30,545 nt of DNA from a virus: the IMG/VR virus record IMGVR_UViG_3300007708_000015, positions 1 through 30,545 of that record. The stretch is one strand, 5' to 3'. A program made the position numbers and the translations under genes. This document shows, piece after piece, positions 17,414 through 25,504 of the stretch (the stretch's first letter is position 1; every line of letters starts with the position of its first letter). The notes beneath the pieces were generated by a model. That model had not been told where the DNA came from. It worked only from the letters and a program-made list of their open reading frames with translations, and did not search any database.

Positions 17414-18244
17414 GATGTTTTTCTTTCTGGTTGTTACATTAATATTTTCGCTTTGTGAAACTTTTTTTAAATTTTTGTCTCTTTCGTCATTAATATTTAC
17501 ATTAATGATTTCTTCATCCTTTGCATAAATGCCTTTTACATTTGCGGCAGGAGTCGTAGTAAATCCAATTCCAAGAGGGAAGATCTGCCCCTTGATTAGT
17601 CTAAAAACATCTACTCCGTCTTTGGTTTTTCCTGTTCCGCCGTAAGCTTTTAAGCAGGGTTTTAAATCTTCTATCTGTTTTGCATCGGAAATTATAGTTG
17701 CTCCCTTAAGATTTCGGCTTCCAAGGATCAAATCATATTCTGTAAATCCAACCTCCCAGCTTGCCGATATTTTTTTATACAAAGCATCTTCAGAATCAGC
17801 AGATCTTTCTATAAGATTAACAAAATCTTTATTAGCGGAGCGATATAAGACTGCCCCCAGCGCGATATTGAAAGGATCGTCCTTGCCCTCTAACTCTTCT
17901 TCGTTTAAGATTTCGTTTGTTGAATAATCGCTAAATCCAGCACTTGCTATATGCCCAACGATCTTTTCCTTATTATGCTCTATGTTCGTAGGCTTATGTA
18001 AGAAGTGTTTAGTAAACGCCAAAGCTGTATCCGTATCCATCCCGTCGCCATTTTTATTAAAAACATTAACAACGGCGGCGTTAAAAGATACCCCAACTAA
18101 ATCGACGTTTTGATGATAATCGATGCCCTTCGGGATAAGAGAATCAAGATTACTTAACGAAGCTTTCGAAATAAATGAATTCTCACTTATGTCACATGGA
18201 TTAATAAAACACTCAAAAGTAGTAGTATATTTATATTTATCCAT
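16691..18244 (-). CDS. Prohead protease fused to scaffold protein (517 aa)
   Basis: Residues about 1-240 have the signature of a phage prohead serine protease: HKPTNIEHNKEKIVGHIASA with candidate His90, KKISASWEVGFTEYDLI with candidate Ser160 or Ser162, and the terminal strand FPLGIGFTTTPAANVKGIYA. Residues 250-275 form a charged linker. From Met278 the chain becomes a charged coiled coil (KQKDEQYRGDIEAVKTEKET, TVKTELAQAKDKIESFEAAQ) typical of an internal scaffold, with a Ser/Thr-rich tail. This resembles the lambda C/Nu3 organisation, where protease and scaffold share one frame. The enzyme removes scaffold and perhaps capsid N-termini in the procapsid. The gene starts at ATG 18244, 6 bases after the portal stop. 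Confidence 0.85.
   Translation of the reverse strand: MDKYKYTTTFECFINPCDISENSFISKASLSNLDSLIPKGIDYHQNVDLVGVSFNAAVVNVFNKNGDGMDTDTALAFTKHFLHKPTNIEHNKEKIVGHIASAGFSDYSTNEILNEEELEGKDDPFNIALGAVLYRSANKDFVNLIERSADSEDALYKKISASWEVGFTEYDLILGSRNLKGATIISDAKQIEDLKPCLKAYGGTGKTKDGVDVFRLIKGQIFPLGIGFTTTPAANVKGIYAKDEEIINVNINDERDKNLKKVSQSENINVTTRKKNIMDLEKLVSELKVALIEKKFSEEAVASMTSTFADAIKQKDEQYRGDIEAVKTEKETLAKEYNSLKDSVETVKTELAQAKDKIESFEAAQKATEIIAAFNERMDIIDQKYDLDDADRTFLATELKSIELTEEAFASYQTKLSVLWKSKDKEVKASFEAEVQARINAEVEKRVQKVSTASTTSTEGVDTLSEEEKKALAEKALDNVSSASSGIPNSNETSSGQPQSLREKFAGAFKRENITIS
17433..17439 (-). promoter_or_regulatory. ATGTAAC motif upstream of the nested scaffold start
   Basis: TGTAAC with flanking A lies inside the protease-scaffold coding sequence, 19 nt before the internal ATG at 17413. 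Its spacing equals that of the motifs before independent late genes, supporting a nested start. Confidence 0.35.
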
Positions 18245-18250
18245 ATTTAG

Positions 18251-20278
18251 TTATTCGGCGGCATTAAGTTTGCTGTGATACAATATCGCAGAGGCGTAGT
18301 TATCTAATTGGTGTTCGCTTGATATATCTAAAATATCATCCAAAATACCCAATGTTTCGATGTTTTCGAAATTGTTTACACAAGAAATTAATTGTTCGTT
18401 CCACTTTTCTTGTTTAGAAGAGCAGACGACAGCCTCGCATAACTTATCCAACATTTCTTCTTGTTGTTTGTTAAATTTCTTTATTTTTAAAGAATTTTTA
18501 AGTTCTTGCTTTGCAATGGATCTTGTTTTTTCAATCTCATAAATAACCTCTTGTATTCCTTTTCTCGAATAAGAAGCCTTCACTACAGGGATACCTGTTG
18601 TTCCTTGTGGCCTACCAGCGACCTTGGCCGTTTTATTGACTACTGGCGCGGCGGTTTTTCCATCTGCGCCTTTTGGAAGTTTTGGCGCGGGGGGAGAAAT
18701 AACAGGAACGCCTCCAACGATAGGGTTGTAATAACCTTTCTTTCTTTCGGCAACAAAAGCTTCTTGGGCAGGAGCAATTTCATCTGCATCTGGAAATTTA
18801 CCATTATGAAACATTTCCATGCCTTGTTGTGGAGTAAGAACGCCTAATTCCATTAAACGAGTAGAAACTCTCATTAATTGGGTTTCGTCGCGCATATCTA
18901 AATCTTTAAATACCGCAGTTGGATACGATCTAAAACCCATGTCCTGAGAAATTCTTTTGATTTCTTTTTGCAAGAAGTCGTTTAAGAATGCTAGTCTGGC
19001 TTCTTTCAATCTGTCTGTGAAAATCTTAGCCTTAACTTCTGTAGCGCTATATTTTTCTTCTCCAACGATAATATTTTGAAGACCTTGTTTAATATCTTCA
19101 TTTAAGATTTCATATTTTTCCTTACCTAAGACTTTATTTAAATCAGGAATGATGAAATTGGCCTTTGTGGTATAATCCGAGACAAGAACTCTTCCAACGC
19201 TTTCGTTCTTAAATAAGTTCTGCATGGCGTTTAGATTTTGGGAGTTGATTCCTCCTTTATCAGGTTCTGCGCCCATGGTAATTAACAAAACGACATTCTC
19301 GACGGTGCGAGTGATGGCTTGATCCATTTTTTTAAGTTCAAGCTTTGCGTTAATGTCCTCTAGAACTGGGTATCCAAATGGAATAGCAAACGGTTCGTAA
19401 TCTTGCTTCTTATAAAATGAGCAATATAGTTTTGTTGGATCGATTTTAATTTTTACGCCCTCTTTTTGATAAGCTCCGCTTTTTATAGCTTTTTTAACGT
19501 CCTCATCTAGACCTTCGTAAATGTCTTTGTCCTCTTGATTAATGGGGGTTTTTAATTTTGATATTTCGTATTCCGAAAGGATTTTTTCGTAAGATCCTGT
19601 CGTAAATGATGAAGCATTTTTGGCTAAAATATCATATGGGTTCAACATGATATATTTAATTGGGATATTATTTGAAATTTCCGACTTTGGGCTAATTGCC
19701 GACGCTAATTGAGCCAAATCTTCAACGGTAAATTTTCCGTCCACTCGATATAAAAATATATTTCCACCTCTATAATACTCCCTAAAGAATTGGTCTTTCA
19801 AATTCCAGACATTGATTCTTTTAAGCCAACTTTCAAAAAAGCTCCTGCTTTTAGCTGTCCCTCCCTGCAAAAAAATCTCCGTGTTTGCAAATTCAGACAT
19901 AATATCGATAGCGTTTCTAAAGATAGCTACGTTTGCGTATGCCTTTTGACATAGCTCTATAGCGTCTCTTACATCAACACCATCTGAGGAATAATTATAT
20001 GGAAGCATTCCGCTTCTGATACTTCCATATCTATCAGCGGTAGTTGAAACTGCGGATCTATTGATTCTTTTTTTACTCCCAGTGACTCCAGATGGCGTTC
20101 TCGACGTATAAGCTTTAGATACGTCTGTATAAGAAGCCGTGGATGTATAAAACGGATCACCACATAACTCTGGGGAAAAAGGAGAAGAAGAAGCATTAGA
20201 AACGCTTAAAATAGGAGGCTTATCTTTTTCAAACTTACCCCAATACTCAGATTTTTTGTTATAATTTCTTTTAGCCAT
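18251..20278 (-). CDS. Portal protein (675 aa)
   Basis: The gene lies between large terminase and protease, the canonical portal position. The Ser/Thr-rich N-terminus is followed by an alpha/beta core: VDVRDAIELCQKAYANVAIF then AIDIMSEFANTEIFLQGG (clip/wing start), EYYRGGNIFLYRVDGKF, NPYDILAKNASSF, a long helix region KKMDQAITRTVENVVLLITMG, LNKVLGKEKYEILNEDIKQG and EARLAFLNDFLQKEIKRISQ. Then comes LMELGVLTPQQGMEMFHNGKFP, a very typical portal motif. A Pro/Gly/Lys-rich linker leads to a C-terminal helical domain. At 675 residues it is at the upper end for portals because of this tail. It forms the dodecameric DNA channel and terminase docking site. GTGTAAC lies 12 nt before the ATG; no SD is evident. 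Confidence 0.92.
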   Translation of the reverse strand: MAKRNYNKKSEYWGKFEKDKPPILSVSNASSSPFSPELCGDPFYTSTASYTDVSKAYTSRTPSGVTGSKKRINRSAVSTTADRYGSIRSGMLPYNYSSDGVDVRDAIELCQKAYANVAIFRNAIDIMSEFANTEIFLQGGTAKSRSFFESWLKRINVWNLKDQFFREYYRGGNIFLYRVDGKFTVEDLAQLASAISPKSEISNNIPIKYIMLNPYDILAKNASSFTTGSYEKILSEYEISKLKTPINQEDKDIYEGLDEDVKKAIKSGAYQKEGVKIKIDPTKLYCSFYKKQDYEPFAIPFGYPVLEDINAKLELKKMDQAITRTVENVVLLITMGAEPDKGGINSQNLNAMQNLFKNESVGRVLVSDYTTKANFIIPDLNKVLGKEKYEILNEDIKQGLQNIIVGEEKYSATEVKAKIFTDRLKEARLAFLNDFLQKEIKRISQDMGFRSYPTAVFKDLDMRDETQLMRVSTRLMELGVLTPQQGMEMFHNGKFPDADEIAPAQEAFVAERKKGYYNPIVGGVPVISPPAPKLPKGADGKTAAPVVNKTAKVAGRPQGTTGIPVVKASYSRKGIQEVIYEIEKTRSIAKQELKNSLKIKKFNKQQEEMLDKLCEAVVCSSKQEKWNEQLISCVNNFENIETLGILDDILDISSEHQLDNYASAILYHSKLNAAE

Positions 20279-20290
20279 AACTAATTATAA

Positions 20291-20297
20291 GTTACAC
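20291..20297 (-). promoter_or_regulatory. GTGTAAC motif before the portal gene
   Basis: GTGTAAC lies 12 nt before the portal ATG in the 47-base gap after the terminase stop. The gap also holds the inverted repeat AAAGTC...GACTTT (20301-20320). The heptamer is identical to that ahead of the tape measure and 369-residue tail genes. Confidence 0.35.
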
Positions 20298-20325
20298 ACC
20301 AAAGTCTTAAAGTTGACTTTAAAGT

Positions 20326-23300
20326 TTAAATAAGAAATGGAATAAATGTCCCCTGCACGTTCTCAGTCTTCTGATTCATCATATCAAAATGGATAGAAAT
20401 CATCCAATTATTCAAAACAAGAGCAGAGTAAGAATCTTTTCTCGCTTTATCTGCCCCCCTTTGTTTTTTCAAATTAGCTGGTAAATCAAAGCTTTGGGTT
20501 CCTTGAACAGACGAAGTTACTTGAATAAGGGCGCATTCTACACGGATAAGATCCATCATATCTTTTTGATGCTCAACAAAGTCAATCATTTTTGCGCCAT
20601 CTGGTTGATTCTCGTCGTAATTATTTAAGAATTTTAAATCTTTAATCGGAATAGGGGCTTTTCTTTGCATGTTATAATTATCATCCATCGCCGCCCCCGC
20701 GAAGAATATGTTTTTATGGTCAAATGCCGACTGAAGAGATTCATTCGCATACCTGATCCATTGAGAACTTGGCTTTCTTAAATAAACAATTCTTTTTGCT
20801 TTTAAGTCGTATTGATTTCTTGCTTTTTTTATCTCAGCCTCATACTCTAACATGTTGTCAAAATCAGCGTCTATGATTTCGAGTTTAATACCCATTTGCT
20901 TGAATATTTCGCTTTCATTACAAGAGTTAATAAACTGGACTCCTCCATTATAGTCAGCTACGATAGAAACAATGTTAAAATTATTAAGCAAATAGGCTAA
21001 ATAAATAATGTGACTTTTTAAGTTTGTCCCAGACATTGCGTATCCATGAACGACGGTTCCTTTTGGCTTATTCGGATCTCTTTTCGAAAGAACCATTGCG
21101 AAATCGTCGGAGCTTTCACTTTCTGACCAAGATGGGTCGATTGATAAAATATATTCATCTTTAGAGTCTCCAATAACCTCCACGCATTGACCTTCTCCAT
21201 CTGGAAAAGTGCATTCCATCATCTTACTAACTTTAAAGTATCCAGAACTGTCATCTGTAAATACTGCGCCAAACTCTCTACTAAATTGAGCCTCGCTCAT
21301 TGTTGCTTTAGCTTGGTTAATTAAGTTTTGGTCATACAATTGGTCTGGAGCGCAATCGTAGCTAAGGTGCATGATTGTTCTATGAGCGCCATCTTGAGCG
21401 TTTTGATTCAAAATCAGAGATTCGTATTGAGAATACATTTTGAATAAATACTCAAACCTATACGATGCAGACGAAAGGCCAATTATTTTGTTGTTGGGCC
21501 ATCTTTTTCTATCTTCTTCGGTTAATTTCCCTTCGGCAATCAATCTTGTTTCTAGGTCGTAAATTTCTTGACGCTCTGTTGGGTTTTCAACAACAGACAA
21601 GAAGGGAATAATAACCTCATTAAGAACTTTTTCAGGCATCAAGAGAAGTTCGTCAATAATCATTCGTTGAAAACGAAAACCCCGAAGCTTTTCGCCATCT
21701 CCAAGAGGAAGCGCTGTTATTTTACTCCTCCCAATTTCCATCGTCCATTGGTCATTGCTTTTTGAGACTCTTGTAATAGCTTGAGCAAAAAATTCTGATT
21801 TTGGGTTGAGGCTTATCTCCTCCATCTTATTAAAGATCATTTTCGCCTGACGAAACGATTTACTAATCAATCCTATGTGAACTCCCTGATTAAGAGTTGC
21901 ATCTAAAATAGCAAAAACAGCGGTCGAGAAGGAGTTGTGGTTGATTATCCCATCTGCTACATAGCAATGTTCGTTTTCTACGTGAATATCTACCGTCACA
22001 GCCTCCCCTATCTCCGTCGCGACAACTTCTTCGAAAGAAAGATCCTCCCTAATCAAATGAGAGAGTTTTTCTAAAAGCTCTCCTTGAATCCTTCCTGTAT
22101 TTAGAATTTCCCCCAAGAGCCTTTTACTGGTATTTTTTCTGAAATTTAATTTATATTTGCTATCTTTTTTATCAACAATAGATTTTTTGCCAAAATGCCT
22201 CTCTAAGTGTTCTCCAACATATGGGATATAGTCACAAAAAGATTCATTTTGAACTAATTGATCTTCTAAAGATTCCAACAGGGTATTTTTTCTTTTTATT
22301 TTAAATCCTATTTGATTTTTGAAGATTCTTATGTCTTTTTGATTACAGCTTATTAAGCTCCAAGCTTTTTTACATTCATAAGTTTTGCCGTTTGAGAAAC
22401 TTGAGGCTCCCCCTTTAAAACAAACACTTTTTCTAAAAATAATCCCAAATTGCAGGCACAAATTCTGAATTTGCTTTAATAACGTCTCGCTAGTAGAAGT
22501 AAATCCAACTTTTACATTTACGCCTTTTTTTTCTCTTCTCTGTGAAGAGCAATAGCTATCCGTATCAAATAGACCTATTAAAAGGTTTTTAATATTTTCT
22601 TTTGAGTTGTTCGTTAAGGTTTCTGGTATTGTTTTTTGATGAGCTTTTGATTCATTAAATCCTAAAAACTTTAGAAAAGATACTAACTCTTTTGAATAAA
22701 TCCTCAAATCTTGACATTCTCCATCTTTATTGGATACGGACAAATGAAGCCCTATCTTCTTGGAAAAGCTTTCTAAGAAATCTTTTGTTTCTTGATCTTT
22801 AGAAGTTATAGAAACCCCCATTGGAGTTTTTAAAATGCACCCATCCCCAATCAATAGGCCGAAAAAATAATACCAGTCGGGAATGTCTTTTTCATTTTTA
22901 ATAAGAAGCTTTGGCTTATTAAAATTCTCGACATCATTAATAAATTCAAATCCATCAAAGATGTTTCGGCTTTTGATGTCTATATCGCATCCTCTTTTTA
23001 TTACTACGTAATCGCCACAGACTATTTCTTTATTATATTTCCACTCTAGCTCTAAATCTTTATTTAAAACCATGATTCTGTGATAATCTAACCCCTCAGA
23101 CTCAAATCCAGAATTTGTTGTTATTTTATATGTCGTTTCTGAAGGGTTGATTGTCTTGTCCAAAACTTTATTAAAAGAATTTTGACTTTGAACTTCATCG
23201 CCAATTTCTATGTCTCCGATTTTAATCAAACCTCTATTTGTCCACACCAAAGAGTCGTAATGAAGACACTTACTAAGACCTCTTGACCAAATGCCCAAGA

Positions 23301-23520
23301 AGTAATCCGTTTCCATCATCGCCTTAATAGCCATATGTTGGAAAGGGAAAAGTTTTATCCCTGTAAGAAGCTCTGAGGCAAAAGATGGATTTTCTCTAAG
23401 AAATTTATAAAATAATATCTTCGCTTCATACTCTTCCAAGTATCCTTCTTTAGCTAATATCTCTTGATTGATATTAGGAAAGGTTTTTCTTCTTTTTTGT
23501 ATTCCTTGCTCCCAAGACAT
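20326..23520 (-). CDS. terL: Terminase large subunit interrupted by an intein (1064 aa precursor)
   Basis: The spliced protein would be 619 residues. The ATPase half carries a P-loop SRGLSK-S split by the intein (residues 79-84 and 530), Walker B MIIDELL (Asp623, Glu624) and a coupling motif GLSSAS (681-686). The nuclease half has SIDPSWSESESSDDF (Asp795), SIVADYNGG (Asp856) and a final acidic motif ARKDSYSALVLNN (Asp1029), as in RNase H-like terminase nucleases. It pumps DNA through the portal using ATP and cuts the concatemer. The ATG at 23520 is 3 bases after the nuclease gene stop. No function is expected without splicing because the intein breaks the ATP-binding loop. The assignment is firm from motifs and synteny. 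Confidence 0.95.
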   Translation of the reverse strand: MSWEQGIQKRRKTFPNINQEILAKEGYLEEYEAKILFYKFLRENPSFASELLTGIKLFPFQHMAIKAMMETDYFLGIWSRGLSKCLHYDSLVWTNRGLIKIGDIEIGDEVQSQNSFNKVLDKTINPSETTYKITTNSGFESEGLDYHRIMVLNKDLELEWKYNKEIVCGDYVVIKRGCDIDIKSRNIFDGFEFINDVENFNKPKLLIKNEKDIPDWYYFFGLLIGDGCILKTPMGVSITSKDQETKDFLESFSKKIGLHLSVSNKDGECQDLRIYSKELVSFLKFLGFNESKAHQKTIPETLTNNSKENIKNLLIGLFDTDSYCSSQRREKKGVNVKVGFTSTSETLLKQIQNLCLQFGIIFRKSVCFKGGASSFSNGKTYECKKAWSLISCNQKDIRIFKNQIGFKIKRKNTLLESLEDQLVQNESFCDYIPYVGEHLERHFGKKSIVDKKDSKYKLNFRKNTSKRLLGEILNTGRIQGELLEKLSHLIREDLSFEEVVATEIGEAVTVDIHVENEHCYVADGIINHNSFSTAVFAILDATLNQGVHIGLISKSFRQAKMIFNKMEEISLNPKSEFFAQAITRVSKSNDQWTMEIGRSKITALPLGDGEKLRGFRFQRMIIDELLLMPEKVLNEVIIPFLSVVENPTERQEIYDLETRLIAEGKLTEEDRKRWPNNKIIGLSSASYRFEYLFKMYSQYESLILNQNAQDGAHRTIMHLSYDCAPDQLYDQNLINQAKATMSEAQFSREFGAVFTDDSSGYFKVSKMMECTFPDGEGQCVEVIGDSKDEYILSIDPSWSESESSDDFAMVLSKRDPNKPKGTVVHGYAMSGTNLKSHIIYLAYLLNNFNIVSIVADYNGGVQFINSCNESEIFKQMGIKLEIIDADFDNMLEYEAEIKKARNQYDLKAKRIVYLRKPSSQWIRYANESLQSAFDHKNIFFAGAAMDDNYNMQRKAPIPIKDLKFLNNYDENQPDGAKMIDFVEHQKDMMDLIRVECALIQVTSSVQGTQSFDLPANLKKQRGADKARKDSYSALVLNNWMISIHFDMMNQKTENVQGTFIPFLI
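21934..23268 (-). other. Intein with LAGLIDADG homing endonuclease inside terL
   Basis: A 445-residue in-frame insert begins at Cys85 (CLHYDSLVWTNRGLIKIGDI, the N-terminal splice block with Cys1) and ends at Asn529 in VADGIINHN, followed by Ser530 as the +1 nucleophile. The penultimate His-Asn and the Cys1/Ser+1 pairing are those of active class 1 inteins. The block TTNSGFESEGLDYHRIM carries the B-block His (Hedgehog/intein fold). Two LAGLIDADG-like helices, FGLLIGDGC (about 220-228) and LLIGLFDTDSY (about 313-323), keep the acidic residues expected for a homing endonuclease. It is inserted in the P-loop, an invariant site that favours homing and makes loss costly. The frame is intact, so both activities may be live. 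Confidence 0.95.
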
Positions 23521-23523
23521 ATG

Positions 23524-24468
23524 TTATGTTTTCTTTGACCAAAAATATTGGATGTCGGTCTTCCACAAAGAGCGCCCTAAAACGAGTAGTTTTGGAATAA
23601 GCTCGACACTGGCCGCTCTTGACCCACTAAACACAAACTGACAGCAGTCCGAATATTCTCTTTGCAATTCTCTCATGTTATGGAAGACGTATTTTAAATT
23701 AAATTTCTTAAAGCTCTTTTTATTGTAGTCTTCTATAGAATAAAGAGGAGCCTCCGTAACAATAAATAAATAACAGCCTAAGCTTCTGCATCTATCAAGC
23801 TCTTTCGCGAACCGATTGTATGAAACAGTCACAGTAGAGCAGAAATCTTCAAAAGATTTTCGATCAACGTGAGTATAATTATAATTATTACCAGAAACGG
23901 CATAGTCTCCAATATCTAGTTTTAGTATTTTTGATTTTTTAAAAACAAGGGGCCTTTGTTCTCTAGTATCTACTAAAATTGTAGCGTCTGAATAATCATT
24001 CCAAAACTCCTTTGGCAATTTTGAATTAAACATTGGTTCTGTTAGACAATATTTACAAGCATCCGTATAGCTGCCAAAGTATTTTTTATAGACATCAATA
24101 TCTGGTAGGCCCAAGGTCCAAAGCTCAATAGAACTTAATCCAGACTTCAAATTCTTGGCCTTAATTCTCTTGTCCAGAATATCTCCTATATAATTTTTTA
24201 CAGTAACGAAGGGAGAAATCTCGCACCACTCCATAAGTTGATGTGGTTGGGAAAAATCCTTTTCAAAATACTCTTCGTAATTTTTAAAGGGAAGAAGTTC
24301 GCCAGTAAGTTTATTTTTGCGCTGAAAGTTTTTGACATAGTAATCCCCAAGAAGCATATCGTGCTTTTTGATGTGGGAGTGAAGACTCTTTAGAGAATCA
24401 AATGATGATTGGCACTCTTTGCAGTCAAATGTTTGTTCTTTTTCATTTTCCATATCAAATAACATCAT
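23524..24468 (-). CDS. ERCC4/XPF-family nuclease with classical C2H2 zinc finger (314 aa)
   Basis: Residues 16-36 form a perfect C2H2 finger: Cys16, Cys19, Phe23, Leu29, His32, His36 (C-x2-C-x3-F-x5-L-x2-H-x3-H). The C-terminal half has the ERCC4 nuclease signature: ILVDTREQRPLVF (Asp167), GDY (187-189) and VDRKSFEDF (201-209, a conservative variant of ERKx3D). The middle (about 75-150) looks helical and could add DNA contacts. The gene overlaps the previous one by 14 bases and ends 3 bases before terL, so it is part of the packaging operon. ERCC4-fold enzymes cut branched or flap DNA; trimming replicated, branched DNA before packaging is a natural role here but is inferred. Alternative starts are Met2 and Met6. 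Confidence 0.85.
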   Translation of the reverse strand: MMLFDMENEKEQTFDCKECQSSFDSLKSLHSHIKKHDMLLGDYYVKNFQRKNKLTGELLPFKNYEEYFEKDFSQPHQLMEWCEISPFVTVKNYIGDILDKRIKAKNLKSGLSSIELWTLGLPDIDVYKKYFGSYTDACKYCLTEPMFNSKLPKEFWNDYSDATILVDTREQRPLVFKKSKILKLDIGDYAVSGNNYNYTHVDRKSFEDFCSTVTVSYNRFAKELDRCRSLGCYLFIVTEAPLYSIEDYNKKSFKKFNLKYVFHNMRELQREYSDCCQFVFSGSRAASVELIPKLLVLGRSLWKTDIQYFWSKKT

Positions 24469-25504
24469 CCATATTTACACCTAAAATTCTTGCTCGCCAT
24501 TCAGCCATTCCCTCAAGGCGATGAGCCTCCTCTTTAACTAAGGCTTTCTGCATTTCTGCAATTCTGACCATGTTAGCCCTCTCTTCTTGCTCTTGAAATA
24601 ATTGAACTATTGATAAAATCGAAGCATTTTCCTTGTTTTTGGACTTCATTCTTTCGGCCCGATCTCCCTGTAGTTTTTTAGTAAGATTTTCTATTCTTGT
24701 TTCGCATTGGTGGTATTCGCTACTTTTTGATTTGATAATTTCCGACAAACGGTTAGTCATGTCGCTCTGATCATTAGCCTCATCAAACAAATCGTTTAGC
24801 TTGTTTAAATGCTTGCTTACTACTTCCAGATTTATGATTTCTTTGCAGACGTTGAGATAAAGATTTATCTCGTCCGCAGTAAGGTCTGGTTTGTCCCATG
24901 TTAAACGAATAAATTCCTGCTCAAAAAGCTCCCTGTCAGCTCTAGAAGTATAATTGTTCATTATTCGAACAAATCTTGAATTGCCTAAATTAGATCCAAG
25001 CTTTTCAACTCTTGTTTGGAATTGCCTATTGAGCTTATTTTCGTCCAATTCAAGCCCTGTGGACTCATTTATCTTCTTAACTATCCTTGACGGGGATTTT
25101 GGCGATATATAGCTAGAAAGAAGGCCAGAATCTTGAGACGGGACAAAATCAGGATTGATTTCTCTTAAAACGTCCAAGACAGAACGCTGTTCAATGCTCA
25201 AAGATTTGATTTCTCTATCTGGAAATATCAATTCCGCGATTTTTAATGATGAAAGACCCGTTTTAGCTTGCTCAACAATGAACACCCTTTCTTCGTCGGT
25301 GAAAAGTATCTCTTCTTTTTTTTCTTTTCTTGAAGTGTCGAAGGCGATTTGATTTTCTATCAAAAACTTCCTAACAAGTCGCCCTTGTTTTGATCTTCCA
25401 TCAAGACTTTCGTTCTCAAAGCATTTTTGAGTCAACTCTGTTAAAGAATTGATTTCGTTACAATTTGCCAGAAGGAATTGTTTGTTTTTTTCAGTGAGAT
25501 TCAT
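24455..25504 (-). CDS. Probable terminase small subunit / DNA-binding protein (349 aa)
   Basis: The gene overlaps its neighbours on both sides by 14 bases. The product has an N-terminal helical region, then a helix-turn-helix-like segment (FTDEERVFIVEQAKTGLSSL then KIAELIFPDREI, about residues 68-100), a basic linker (PKSPSRIVKKI) and a long C-terminal coiled-coil-like half (SEIIKSKSSEYHQCETRIEN, RAERMKSKNKENASILSIVQ). HTH plus oligomerising coiled coil upstream of terL is the usual architecture of a small terminase that recognises the packaging site. At 349 residues it is larger than most. Assignment is inferred from position and architecture; a transcription regulator is the alternative. 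Confidence 0.6.
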   Translation of the reverse strand: MNLTEKNKQFLLANCNEINSLTELTQKCFENESLDGRSKQGRLVRKFLIENQIAFDTSRKEKKEEILFTDEERVFIVEQAKTGLSSLKIAELIFPDREIKSLSIEQRSVLDVLREINPDFVPSQDSGLLSSYISPKSPSRIVKKINESTGLELDENKLNRQFQTRVEKLGSNLGNSRFVRIMNNYTSRADRELFEQEFIRLTWDKPDLTADEINLYLNVCKEIINLEVVSKHLNKLNDLFDEANDQSDMTNRLSEIIKSKSSEYHQCETRIENLTKKLQGDRAERMKSKNKENASILSIVQLFQEQEERANMVRIAEMQKALVKEEAHRLEGMAEWRARILGVNMDDVI

